Position numbers and translations under genes: made by a program. This document shows positions 23,631-35,178 of a stretch of 64,000 bases of DNA, piece after piece. Below the pieces are notes generated by a model. That model did no database searches and was not told the DNA's origin. It worked only from the letters and a program-made list of their open reading frames with translations. Where the stretch lies: positions 62,656,822-62,720,821 of the forward strand of contig OX439043.1 of the NCBI GenBank assembly GCA_949317995.1, given 5' to 3'. The DNA is from Acholoe squamosa. Taxonomy: Eukaryota > Annelida > Polychaeta > Phyllodocida > Polynoidae. Within the stretch, counting starts at the first letter, position 1. The number at the start of each line of letters is the position of its first letter.

Positions 23631-24709
23631 ATGGTAGGTTCTTCATGTTTTCGACCGTTAGTTTAGGCTGATGTGGGGATCGTTGGGGGCGCTCAGCATC
23701 CTCAGGTCACAAATCATAGAAAGTGTGCATATGGGGCCTCACATGTCATTCGCCCAGACATGTGCCCAGAATCATGAAAAATAATTCTTATAAGTATGCT
23801 TCTTTTATGATAGCAAGGACACATCTGACATAAATGATAATGTGATTTTCTTAATCTACAGGTCAAAATAGTCTGGACCTGAGATTTTCATGGAGGTATG
23901 ATGAATGTTTCTGTAGGAAATGAAGCCCCCAACATGGCTTGTAACTTAGGCCCCTAAATGTCATTCGCCCAGACACAATTTCGCCCAGACAATTTTGGGC
24001 CCATTTTACCCCCCTGGAGCCCAGAATATTCATATGGGACCATCAAAACCCATATGTAACACAAAGATCTCACCCAGCCTGACACTTTGAGCCAAAAAAA
24101 TAGAGGGGGAAACTAAAATTCGAAGAGTAGGGGCTGGAATACCTCCAAATTCATCATATGCAAACCTTCTATGATTTTCGACCCTCAGCGACCACCACCG
24201 GCCACCCCCGAGGTTTCCCCCATAATGGACTTTCCCTGGCGCCCACAGGCTCAACACCACAACACTAGATGGTACCACCACCCTCATGTGGGGATGGCAG
24301 GTGCTTAAACACGTGTTGCATAGCACACCGGATAGCCATGTGAGACGCTGATGTGGGGATCCCCCTCCTATCTGCCGAACCCCCGAGACCCCCCAGTGAC
24401 CCCCCATAGGGCCCCATCCCGCCCTAAAATCTAAACCATGTCCACAAATCGCAAAAAAAAAAACCGCCGTTGTTTCACTTTAGCCTCACTAAACCTTATC
24501 AATGACGACGCAAAGCCGTTTTACAACCTATAGACGCACTTATAGCGTCTACACAAAATTTTCGCGCCAGTTGCGACCCGGCGTCGCCATTTTTAAACAG
24601 CTCGGTACCGCCACCCAGCGTAATACAAATAAACCAATTGAGCTTGCTTAGTTACACTTACCGCGTTCTATTCTTACAATCAAATTGAGCTCTGTCAAGT
24701 TAATGTTGT
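23631..24709 (+). other. Non-coding stretch with internal repeats between env and the last ORF
   Basis: Contains repeated phrases such as ATGTCATTCGCCCAGACA (about 23745 and 23957) and CTGATGTGGGGATC (about 23669 and 24349). GC is higher than in the rest of the element. This suggests an internal duplication or an old nested insertion. No gene seen. Confidence 0.4.
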
Positions 24710-24800
24710 GTGTCAAATAGCAGAAATTTATTGCACTTATTGGTTATCCTGTATCGACAAAGCCACCAGCTGACCCAAGCAGGATTTTATACCTCTGTTA

Positions 24801-25505
24801 ATGGTTTGTTTTCACAGCTCTCTTCCCTACAGACCCCTCCTCTGGAGACCTGGCAGCCCCACCATCCGTCGGCCCTCCAGCCCCGAAGTGCACAGACGAG
24901 CCGGGGCAATCATTGTCAAAGAGGGCAACAGAAGGAAGAAGCGGGAGGGAAGAGGACAAACAAGATCTAACCCCACCAGCCGCAGACCCCGAGCCCAAGC
25001 AGCAACCTCTACCAGCCAGTGGAGGGTGCCAGTTAGCAAGCCCCCTCTAACACCCAGGGGAACCTATGTGTCGGCAGCCTGTAGGCCTGGCACACCCATG
25101 CCGCCAACCTACAAGCACAACAACACCTACTGCCGCCACATCAATGGGCAGGTATCTGCTGCCAGACTGTGTATACCATGTTACCATCAACCAAATGGGT
25201 TCCTATGCCCTTGTGCTTATGATGACAAACTTAAACCAAGCGGCAACAGGCCCATGCCAGTTGAACCAACCACCACTGCAGAGTCTGAATCCACCTCAGA
25301 CGACGGTTCAGATGTGGCCACAGCTGGTGATTTAGCATCAGTGTACTTGGACTTTTCTGACATTACAATCTCAAAATTCAGGCCCATCAGATCCAAGACT
25401 CATCGTAAAGCTGAGGGCAGGTTCAAAAATTTCAACATCAAAGAACATCAAAACCTACCTCCCAACAGTATACACCCACATCAACATTTCAGAACACATA
25501 AATAG
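24801..25505 (+). CDS. Extra ORF Y downstream of env, Arg-rich and Cys/His-rich, unknown function
   Basis: 234 codons from ATG 24801 to TAA. An acceptor-like TTTGTTTTCACAG ends inside the first codons, so the true product may start from a spliced leader. Residues about 44-70 are strongly basic (GNRRKKREGRG, TSRRPRAQ), like a nuclear or RNA-binding motif. Residues about 100-150 form a Cys/His cluster (CRPGT, YCRH, LCIPCYH, FLCPCAY) with spacing that could bind zinc. The C-terminal third is acidic (STSDDGSD) then basic. No internal stop. No family recognised. By layout it is analogous to 3' regulatory genes of complex retroviruses, but there is no sequence evidence of homology. Confidence 0.5.
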   Translation: MVCFHSSLPYRPLLWRPGSPTIRRPSSPEVHRRAGAIIVKEGNRRKKREGRGQTRSNPTSRRPRAQAATSTSQWRVPVSKPPLTPRGTYVSAACRPGTPMPPTYKHNNTYCRHINGQVSAARLCIPCYHQPNGFLCPCAYDDKLKPSGNRPMPVEPTTTAESESTSDDGSDVATAGDLASVYLDFSDITISKFRPIRSKTHRKAEGRFKNFNIKEHQNLPPNSIHPHQHFRTHK

Positions 25506-26095
25506 ACTTTTTTTGCATGTCGAATTCCATTCACTGGATTCTTTAAAACCTGTTTTCCTTAGGCCAATGTATATATTAGTTTAAGATTTTTTCTTTGATG
25601 AATCTTATGAGACACAAACCAAATGGCCTTCTGGTTTACCTCTCTAGGCGCTATAAAGTTCATCACCTTCACCACTGTTCTTCAAACTCAGCTATGACAT
25701 GTATTTATGAGTTTTAGTCAAATTAGTTATCTATAGCAATAAGTTCTATGTATCCCATTTACGTATGTTTTCATGGAAATTATCATGTTTCTGTCAAAAC
25801 ACTGAATACCACCTCGACTTATACCTTGTATCCAACTGTGTAAACAAACCCTACACAAGTTCGGTTGTAAACCTTGGTAGTGTGGAGCCAAAGAAAAAAC
25901 TTATCACCTTTGTGTTGGTTGTTGACCCTACAGTACCAAGAATTACCAAACTTAGCTAGTCTTCACCTGGATATATCAATTACATATTAGTGTACAAACC
26001 AACCTTGTCATCAAACCAGAAAAACTTCATTTTTCAACAATGACAAACCGATACATATATACTATAAGCATTGCACATATCCCTGCATTTAAAAC

Positions 26096-26159
<64 letters not shown>

Positions 26160-26350
26160 TAAGTCACTTGATCCACACAAAAATCTTATTTTTGCAATTC
26201 CATAAAAACCTTTTTTTTATACCGCAAATAATGTCAAACTCATCAGGTTTTCACAAAACCGGGTATTTGTATCATAATACCCATAATTGTCAACGGACTT
26301 GGCAAAAGCCTTATTTTTCTACTTATTTTTTCTCCCTTTACACTTGTGCA
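25506..26350 (+). other. 3' untranslated region of the element with a TA microsatellite
   Basis: AT-rich, no long frame with a start. A (TA)n run occupies about 26100-26153. Confidence 0.6.
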
Positions 26351-26372
26351 GAGACGAGTGGGAATGTGGGGA
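26351..26372 (+). other. Polypurine tract
   Basis: Purine-rich GAGACGAGTGGGAATGTGGG ends two bases before the 3' LTR, where plus-strand priming is expected. Confidence 0.65.
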
Positions 26373-26374
26373 TT

Positions 26375-27026
26375 TGTCAATGGACCATTCTGGGTATTAT
26401 AATTATTTTTCATATTCACTTATTTCCTCGCCATATAAAACCTAGGCTCTGCTCACGATCCACACTCAACAACCTCCTGTATTCCCCAACAGGAACCAGG
26501 ATCCATAAGTTATCACGAACCCACTTCCTCCATGAGACTCTGTGACATTAGGTACACGGATGTAATAACATTCCAATCATATCTACATCCACACAGCCCC
26601 GCTGGAGGATGTGGGATCCACCTGTGGTGCCATATTTGGAATGAGAGGATGTTTCACAATCTCCTCTCAACCCTCATTAACATGATTAACCCACAGGTGG
26701 CAATCTCTCCCTATGACACGTGTCTCTATTTTATTGAGCCACGTGTATAGAATATTTCGCAATACTGTGAGCTGCTCAAGCCCTTAATATAAAAGGCAGC
26801 TCGAGCAGCTCCCAATCGTCCCTCTCCCAATTTACACCTTACACCTATACCTAGAACCTACGACAGGTTGAGCTATAGGATCGGAGGCAGAGCTTAGATA
26901 TTGGCGAGTGTTATCATTGTTACCACCTTTATGAAACACTCATGTCAGCTATGCAATAAAAGGATCAAATGAACTTCTCTGGATTCCGTGTACATTCACT
27001 TCACCACTTGTAACCGTCCGTTGACA
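26375..27026 (+). repeat. 3' LTR of the env-bearing Ty3/gypsy element
   Basis: 652 bp, TGTCAA...TTGACA, nearly identical to the 5' LTR over its whole length. It keeps the E-boxes, the TATA box within the inverted repeat, and an AATAAA. The target duplication ACAT follows at 27027. Confidence 0.93.
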
Positions 27027-29730
27027 ACATCTGACTTCTGGGCTATTTTCATAGGCTGAACAATTTATGTTACTATAAAAGAGTACAGGAGCATCATGTA
27101 AGCAAGTTTGTCTATTTGCAACACTAAAGTTAAGACCATGTCTTGCCATTTTGTGTGCATATAACTTACAATGAAATTGTCTTCTGTTAACAAGTTTAGG
27201 GAGATTTGCTATATGGTGAACCCTATCAGTAGAAGCTAATATATTTAGTCCTAAACAGGTCTTGATACATTTATTTTGCAGTCATTGGAGTTAATCTAGT
27301 AGGGTTCCCTTAGCTGTACCATAGAAAATATCAGCATAATCAATTATAGGTAGTACATATGTTTTGTATACACATAGGAGCACTTCATGGGATAACATGT
27401 GCCGAAGTTTATACAATAAGAATGACTTTAAACCTACATTTTTCATTAATGCTTTCACATGTAAGTTGAATGTCATTTCCTGGTCAATCAGGATTCCTAG
27501 GGATTTATACGAGTGAACACAACTTAGTACCGATCCATTGACTTGTATGTTGGGCCTATGTAATTTTTTTAGTGTTTGGGCTCAGGAGAAAGTCATGATC
27601 TTGGTTTTACCTTCATTTATTGTTAATTTGTTTTTATTTGCCCACACTATGAATTTATATAGTGCTTGTTGTAAGGACCATTCCAGTATATCCATAGTCG
27701 CTCCGTATACATAAAGTACACTGTCATCAGCATATAACATAGTTTTGTGTTCATCATCTGTTCCAATGCAGTCGTTTATGTACAACAGGAAAAAGAGAGG
27801 ACCTAATATAGAACCTTGAGGTACCCCACAGGTTAGGGGTAATTCTGCTGATTTTATATTGTTAGCCATAGTACATTGCTTCCTGTTTGTAAGATAATTT
27901 CTAATTAATTCCAAATTTTTTCTTCTGATACCGTAGCGCTCTAATTTTTCTAAAAGTATCTATTAATTTACAGGATCAAATGCCTTTTTGATATCAATAA
28001 AGGCTGCTAAGGTAAAATATCTAATGTTACGATTTTTTAAGACATCATTGACAAAGAAACTAATAGAGTCAGTAGTGGATTTAGTTAATATAGAGTTTGT
28101 GGTCAAATGTTCGGAGATTGCATTGTGTATTAACCTATCTAGTATTTTACCTGGTACTGGAAGAACAGTAATGGGATGATAGTTAGAGACGTTGGTGTGG
28201 TCTCCTCCTTTAGGTAGGGGGCTGACTACAGCAATCTTCCAACTTTTAGGAATTTTTACAGGTATTGATACATAATCTAATAATTTTCACGAACCTTTCA
28301 ATCATAGACAGCGATGCATCTTTAAATATATTAGTGGGTATTTAATTGAGACAGGATGACTTAGAAGTATCAATATCTTTTAGACACCGAGCAATTTCAT
28401 CTCTGGTAACCTCAAGGTCAGGGATATCTGTTTCGCATCTTATACCATCAAAAGACCAAGGATCTGTATGCTTTTCTGCGAGTTTTGGTCCTATATTTAC
28501 AAAGAATTCATTTATAAAAGAAGTAGTGGTTAATAAATTATGTCTATGGTATCAGCCTCATCATTAACCAAATTAACTACCCTGTGTCCGGACTGCTTAG
28601 ATGGGATAATTGTTTTGATACTTCTCCAAAATGCTTTAGTTTCTTTGATATTATCATCACACTCCTTTTTGAAGAAATTTTGCATTGTGGTCTCTTTTTC
28701 AAGGTTAACTTGATTTCTAATTGTTCTTGCTCTGTGCCAGTCTAGGACTGACCCAGACGTTCTAGCTTTTTTTAACATTTCATTTTTGTCGTTAATACGT
28801 TCCAGTAAGTAATTGTCATCCAGGGTGAACTTTTATCTTTAATTTTAAATTCTCTGATAGGGCACATAGTGTCTAAAGTATCGGACATGTTTTTTTCAAA
28901 AATATTCCAACAAGTTTCAGAATTTTGTGAGTCATCAAAGTTTGACCAGTCTAGATTTTTGAACTTATCGAGAAAAACAGTACCATTATATTTTTTGTAA
29001 GACCTTCCTGTAAAGTATCTGTATCTAGATTTAACTGAGGCATTTTTTCGTATCATATAGATCGGAAGATGATCACTTAAGTGAATGTTAAGTGGTCCAT
29101 AAGACAGGATATTATTACAATTGGTAAAAATTAAATCTAGGCAAGTGTTGAAACCTGCAGTTGTGGTAACACTGTTAATAAGTTGTGTTAGGTTGAAATT
29201 ATCCATCGTTTCATATAATAAGGATTTTTCATTATCTTCAGTAAGTGCATCAACATTATAGTCTCCAATACAAATTATGTCGAATTCATCAAAGTTATCA
29301 ATTTGTAGCAGAATTGCCAGCATCGAGCTGCAAAAATTGACCAGATTTTCACTAGGTGGTCTATGTACATTGCAAATTAGAGTTTTTCTTGCCATAACTT
29401 TTTGTATAAGGAGCCATTGAGTTTCAATATTAGGATTACTCTTGTTTAGATGCTGATATGCAGTAGCGGAACATGTTACTGTATCTAATATATGAGCAAT
29501 CAAACCAACACCTCTAAATTCGCTTATCCTATCATGTCGATACATGTTATAACGAGAGAATCTATATAATGAGTCTTTGTCAGTCTCATTAAGGAATGTT
29601 TCAGAAAATAATAATAATAATATGTCAATGTTCTTATTGTCTAGTTCATCCTTGAGTCCAGCAGGTTTGTTCCTAATAGACCTGGCATTGAGATGGACTA
29701 CCGAGAAACCTGATTCAAAGTTAGGATGAT
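27027..29730 (-). pseudogene. CR1-like LINE ORF2: endonuclease and reverse transcriptase (broken)
   Basis: On the minus strand the endonuclease starts near 29720 (VVHLNARSIRNKPAG). It continues through IGDYNVDAL (catalytic Asp/Asn) and LSDHLPIYM (SDH motif), and ends about 28780. A linker with FWRSIKTIIP follows. RT shows GVPQGSILGPLFFLLYIND and MLYADDSVLY (YADD box) at 27582-27914, and the thumb region VLPIIDYADIFYG near 27330. Frame breaks lie near 28560, 28330, 27960 and 27580. APE-type endonuclease plus this RT is the CR1/Jockey layout. The C-terminus continues at 10500-10705. Confidence 0.85.
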
Positions 29731-30150
29731 TATACAGGTCTATGATAAGTATTTTAGTTTGACGTGTACATAATAATTGTTACTGGTACCACTTGGTACA
29801 ATGAGTACATATAAATATCCTCTTGCAACACATATAGTGAAAAAAATAATAATAAAAGAAAAAAGAAAGAAAAAAAAAGAAGAAGAAACCCATGTTGGGC
29901 ATACAGCTCTAATGGCCATCCAAGGGTAATGCCTGGCTATTAAACCAGAGTTGTAGCACTCCAAAGAAAATATGATTTCTAAATTATCAATCAATATGGG
30001 TAGATGTTGAACAACAGTCTACCAAAAAAGCCAATCTCGCTACAGACTTGTTTAAGATTATTATTTGTGCATTGTTACATAATATATTATACTGTTTTAT
30101 CATATCAAAGTATACAATTAATCATAAACCACTATTAATTTCCCTATGTA

Positions 30151-30630
30151 TCACACATTGGTCTCTCGGTGTGTCGAAGCTGGTGGCTGGGGTAAACGTG
30201 GTGGAGGATCGAAATTGGGATGTTGGTCCACATTCGCTGCAAGCTCGGCAGGTGCAGCAGCAGTTGTTTGATCTTCTACAGTGGGTTGAGCATTAGTCAG
30301 AGTGTGTCTTATACGCATAGGCAGTTTACCCTGTATATCTTCTCCTCATAGATTGTCTTTGCGACACAAGTTAGCCTGACCAAGGTGATATCCTACGCCA
30401 TATACTGGGTGAAAACTCCCCTCGTATAGGATACAGTCCTGGGTTGAAATCAAGTAATCCCTGAACTCAGGTATAGCATATTTGGTGGAGTTCAATCTGT
30501 ACATGATTTTTTCTGCTTCTTTGCCCCATTGTGGTGTTTGTTTGAGCGTCTAGGTTTGATGACACTGGGCCTTCTGCATTACTAGGAATTAGTGTGTCGG
30601 TGCGAGGAGGGTAAGGGTCAGCTATGCATA
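30151..30630 (-). pseudogene. LINE ORF1 remnant with a degenerate NADAR-like domain
   Basis: Minus strand, about 420 bp upstream of ORF2. From about 30547 the frame reads PQWGKEAEKIMYRLNSTKYA, then FRDYLISTQDCILYEGS, VYGVGYHLGQANL, a TGA at 30346-30348, and GKLPMRIRHTL. The order and spacing resemble the C-terminal half of NADAR/YbiA (PF08719-type): MyxlLxxK, Lx-Tgd-xLxEas, WGxG, GxNxLGkxLMxxR. A Pro-rich tail follows to a TGA at 30151-30153. The N-terminal half is not recognisable and a frame change lies near 30550. NADAR proteins include ADP-ribosyl-guanine hydrolases; activity here is not implied, since this copy is broken and part of the WG motif is altered. Confidence 0.55.
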
Positions 30631-31075
30631 AATACAATTAAGAACAGCATACCAGAGAGTGAGCAGGACAGAATGATTTGGTGTCTGTATATGAACAATG
30701 TGGAGGCCATAATTAGCTAGGTGCTAGCGAGAATGGAGTTGGCAGGATGGTGAAATGATGTGTTTGAACAGTGTAGCTTTGTAAAGGGCTTTGTACAGGC
30801 CAATGAGATAATTTCTTCCAGTCACTGCAGCTTCTTTTGGTACATTATGTAACACCTGATACCTACCATGCGGCTGTTATCAGTGCTTATCACACCAGGT
30901 GCCAGAACAAGCAATGGCAGACCCATGGGACCTCAATACTAAACCTTATAAGTCGGAGGGAACGCCATGAGCCTAGGTGTGATAACCCTACACTTGTATT
31001 TCATTACAAGGTGTTACTAACAGTGCCCAACATCCAGCGTAGACTGTGCACCATAGCTAGGGGGTGTGGATGGGG
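30631..31075. other. Stretch upstream of the LINE, no recognised gene
   Basis: May include the 5' UTR of the minus-strand LINE. No coding frame with a family-like peptide was found. Confidence 0.35.
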
Positions 31076-31295
31076 GGTCCCCCATGTCACATGTCAATTT
31101 TAAGAAATGGTTATGTCATATGTCACTTAAATCCCCATGTCCCATGTCACCTCTAAGAACCTCTCATGTCACATGTCGATTTTAAGAAATGGTTATGTCA
31201 CATGTCACTTAAATCCCCATGTCAAATGTCACCTCTAAGAACCTCTCATGTCACATGTCGATTTTAAGAAATTGCCATGTCACCATGTCAAATTT
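31076..31295. repeat. Tandem repeat, about 103-bp unit, two and a bit copies
   Basis: The phrases CACATGTCGATTTTAAGAAA, TATGTCACATGTCACTTAAA and CATGTCACCTCTAAGAACC recur in order. Short ATGTCACATGTC motifs dominate. Confidence 0.75.
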
Positions 31296-31689
31296 AGTGG
31301 TCCACACCCATTAGCTATAGGCCATCTGATAGCTATCTGTATGTGACGCCCACAGGATACTCCTGTGCCTTCTACAGCCTGAGCATTCATGGCTTATTTG
31401 GCACTGAAAATTGCACTGGAACTACTGACTCTAGGGTATAGACTTGTCAGACTGGAAATAGTCCACCCCTTATTCCTACTCTGAGCAAGGGTTTCCTTAA
31501 AGACGAGATCTGGTGATTTTTGAGCTCAGACCGATACCCTCTGTAGCCAATATAGGTCCAAGGACCATTGCCTTGATTAAATGACTTTCCTTTGTGAATA
31601 ATTTAGAACAGGTACCATATTTCATGTGAGCAAATGCGCATTACCATCTTGCAGGGGTACAAATATGAAGTACCAAAAACCTTTTGGAT

Positions 31690-32150
31690 GACCACTTCCC
31701 TGTATCATTCATGACCTCCCTGTATAATTCACGACCTTCCTGTATCATTTACGACCTCCCTGCACCATTCACGACTTCCCTGTGTTATTCATGGCCTCAA
31801 TGTGTCATTTACAACCTCATTGTGTCCTGCATCATTTCATTGTGTCATTTGCAACCTACAAGTGCCCCTCTGTGACAATCACGATCACACTGCATCATTC
31901 ACAACTTCCCTGTGTTATTTACAACTTTCATGTGTCACTGACGATCTGCATGTGTCATTCACGACCTTGCTGTACCACCCACAGTCTCCCTTTATACCAT
32001 TTCCTACCTTCTTGTGTCAATCCCGACCTTCCTCTGTCAACCCCTCCCATCCTGTGTCATTCACGGTATTCATTTATCATTCACGACCTTCCCGTGTCAT
32101 TAACGACCTTCATGTGTCATTCATAGTCTTCTTGTGACATGTATAACCTC
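31690..32150. repeat. Minisatellite, about 20-bp unit
   Basis: About 20 diverged copies of a unit like TCATTCACGACCTTCCTGTG. Open frames across it are products of the repeat and are not genes. Confidence 0.8.
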
Positions 32151-32902
32151 CCTGTTTCTTTAACTGAGGATGTTTACCTAAATAGTGTAACTTCCTGATA
32201 TTTGTAAGTAGTATTTTCGATTAATTTATTTCAAAGTTTGTTTTTTTTTCAGGTAGAAATATTTTTCAAAATTAACGTTTCCACTTAGAAATGTATTCAG
32301 CATATTTGAAAACCCCCATGTGCAAATTTGCATGCTTTCTGCCAGATGTGCCAATGTTGGCCAAAATTTGTGCTGTATCTACTGCACTAATACCATTGTG
32401 TTGTGTTCACTGCCCCCTCAATGATAACTTCTAATACAAGCTATCCAATATTGCCTTGATGATTACAAGTATACCGAGGTTGCAGGATGTTTAATAGTCG
32501 CAGCCAGGTATCTATTTTTATGACAATTATACCGAAGTGTGCATGTGAGAGATGTTGAGGCATCTGGAGTGGGTGTCAATTAATGACTCTCGCCTTCAGC
32601 GTCATCCCTGTTAGTCGTCATCATTTGCGTATTCATAGCAGTCCCTCATACAGTGTAAACCAATAGCTTGTCTGTTGTGGTGAATCCCTGTTTCAACTTG
32701 ATTTATGGACCTAAACTTGTGTAAATGAGCCTGCAGCTCTTATAATTTTATCTGAGTAATGTTTCTTTTTCTCTTTTTTCCTTTGTGGTTATACAGATAA
32801 AGTCGACGATTCTACACAAAAACAGCCAATATGGATTTAACAATAGTTTCTTTTTATTAAATTGTATAATCAATGGTAAGCATTGTGGACTTGAACAAAA
32901 TT

Positions 32903-33207
32903 TATGTGACACGATCTGCGAAAAGGGGTCTTAGTGCGGGGGGGCTATAAGACCCCCTTTCCCAGTGTATGTCACATATTGTGAACTGACATTGAGCAAA
33001 ATGCATCGTGAGCTGACATTGGATCAAACTGTTTAGTACAATTGAGATGATAACTTCGAGATAATATATGATTTTGGGAGACTACTGAAAATCATGTGAT
33101 ATTTTTTGCTGAAATATAAAAAAAAAAATAATAATAACATATACGTGACATATACTGGGAGACGGGGACTTGCACTAAGCCCCTTTTCGCAGATCAGGTC
33201 ACATACA
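32903..33207. repeat. Two inverted copies of the short TGTGAC-ended repeat
   Basis: Copy at 32903-32976 (TGTGACACGATCTGCGAAAA...) and an inverted copy at 33140-33207 (...CCCCTTTTCGCAGATC). They face each other across about 160 bp. Same family as 309-388. Confidence 0.5.
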
Positions 33208-34529
33208 GTGCAATATAGGTAATACAGAGAGAGAAGGAAACAATACATGGAACTATTATAGAACTATTCCAATCTACATTTGAAGCAGTGCAGTGTTCCT
33301 GTTCGTGAACCTTTCATCTAAAAGGCCTGTAAATACAGGGAAGTACAATCTAAAGAGTTATTATTAAAGTCCTTACTTGACACAACATGCTTATATAATG
33401 AGAAAGATCATTGCCGTATCTAAACTGATTGCAATCGTGGACAACCTCTTAATTAAGTACTTGCTGTGTGATGCTCTCCCCTCACACTATTCATGCCTGA
33501 CGAGTTTTGGACATCCCAGGTTTTCAGTGTAGTCCGTTGTGGACATTAAGCAATATAAAGAGGGCAGAACGTTAAAATGTCGTTCTTTGTAATGGTTTAA
33601 TATGTTTTATGAATATCTAAATGTAAGTGTATACGGTAGGTGAGACCCTTTTTCTCTGTTTAACATAATCTTTTTAGAATTAATGTCAGTAGTGAATATG
33701 TTAAAATGGATTATTTATCATAAGTAGTGGTTTACTGTATAGAGTATACTCTATACAGTATAGTGTGTCCTGTGGTCCTTTGCATGGACGGTAAGGTATA
33801 CTCACCAGCAATAGGCAGAAATAAAGAGAGCTTTGTGGATAATCTTCAAAATTTCATTTCTCTAGGAGCTCTCGCTAGTTGTCATAGATGTGCAGTACTT
33901 AGATGAAAAGATGGGTTAGAGATTATCAAGACTTTTAGAAAGACATCTTCAATTTGCTTTGGAGATTGCGTTAACCTATCTCTCTCTACCGTCTGTGGTT
34001 ATCTTAACTGTTATTGTAGTATTGTGGCACTGGCAAAGTTCACAGCGAAAACAGCAACGGTATTTTGAATCATTAGCCATTTTTAGAACAGGGGCTCGGC
34101 GGTATTGGGATAAAAACGTTTCAGTTGACGCCAAAATCCGTAGCAAACCTGGAAAAAGAGTGATAGAAATCAGGCTAATGACTTTTCATTTAACCTCCTG
34201 TCAATTACCTATTCCTGTAGTACTCTTAATCCATGTTGATCAATATTTCCTTCCTCATAACTCAAAGGTAAAAATTCTTCAACAATTAAGCTTAACATAC
34301 ACAGAAGAGCAAATCAGTGGTTTATTTTATGGCTATGGTGATGTGCCTTGGTAATCTTTTTGCAAGGGCAAATAAGAGAATAAAGGAGTGCATCTACTGC
34401 CGACAAATGGACCACCTGTCGGTTTTATCCGTTTCATTTATCATTGATTTCTATGGAGAAAAAAAAAATAGATGAAGGGAGACGGATGGTCCATCTGTCA
34501 CAGTGGATGGAGCCCTTATGAGAACCTAC
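33208..34529. other. No gene seen; possibly intron of BPI gene B
   Basis: A 145-codon stop-to-stop frame on the plus strand (33920-34354) has a hydrophobic start but no ATG and no recognised family. Near 34400-34505 a foldback pairs GACAAATGGACCACCTGTC with GACAGATGGACCATCCGTC (minus strand), another small hairpin element. Confidence 0.35.
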
Positions 34530-35178
34530 CGGCACTTCGACAAATTCTCTGATGAGACTTCTTGCATAGCGATTAAATCCATAATAAAGTGATGGTGCTG
34601 CCCGTGAGTTGAATCTGACGCTGGGAGTACTAGCGTAACACGTGAGGGCGTTTGGTGTGAGTGCCCTATTGTGTCCTGTAATGGGTATACATCTAATTCA
34701 TTTTATGATTCCATGTAATGTACAAATTGCAGAGATGCCATGTAATTACTCAAGCATGTATACTAGAATGCAGCAGATGAATCGATGAACGTTATAAAAA
34801 AGATGACCACACTACATGGATGTTCTATGACATTTAAATAATGCACAGCGTTGATGTGAACCCATTTGGATATTGGGTCCAAGCCTTCATAGAAAGCCCC
34901 ATATAGATTTGTTAACAACCATCTCTCAGGTTTCAGGCATTTCTCCCTTTTTCATGTTGAACTTGTCTGGGATTGAAGAGACCATGGCCCCCTGCCCCCC
35001 CCCCCCAGTTCCAACACACCTAAAACATCACAAACAAAATAAGGATAAGGAACTTCTCAACTAAAAATACTGTGCGGAGAATTTGCCGCTGCTGGAGGCA
35101 CTGTAGGGTAAATACCTACCCTGTGTGGCGTCGAAGTAAATGTATGTACGTGGTACTGTTATGGTCATGGTACTGCCG

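Larger units (their letters stand above)
10706..27026 (+). mobile_element. Env-bearing Ty3/gypsy LTR retroelement (provirus-like, decayed)
   Basis: Complete 16.3-kb insertion: LTR, primer site, gag, protease, RT-RNase H, integrase, an extra two-exon ORF, F-type env, a further extra ORF, polypurine tract, LTR. The LTRs start TGTCAA and end TTGACA and are flanked by ACAT. Pol order (PR, RT, RH, IN) and the YVDD motif place it in Ty3/gypsy. Env next to this pol resembles errantivirus-type insect elements, but the element is about twice their length. LTRs differ by only a handful of substitutions and a few small indels, so the insertion is fairly young. Yet gag, PR/RT junction, integrase and env all contain frameshifts or stops, so this copy cannot make its proteins intact. 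The mismatch may mean it was copied from an already damaged template by proteins of another copy, or that some breaks are sequence errors. Confidence 0.92.

Noticed and set aside
24030-24407. 125-codon minus-strand ORF inside the LTR element
   Set aside because: It is antisense to the non-coding gap of the element and has no recognisable domain.
31684-32137. Three overlapping ORFs with HS.P..I/V repeats
   Set aside because: They are translations of a 20-bp minisatellite in different frames.
33920-34354. 145-codon stop-to-stop frame on the plus strand with a hydrophobic N-terminal stretch
   Set aside because: It has no ATG, no recognised family and no splice context. About one frame of this length is expected by chance in 64 kb of this composition.
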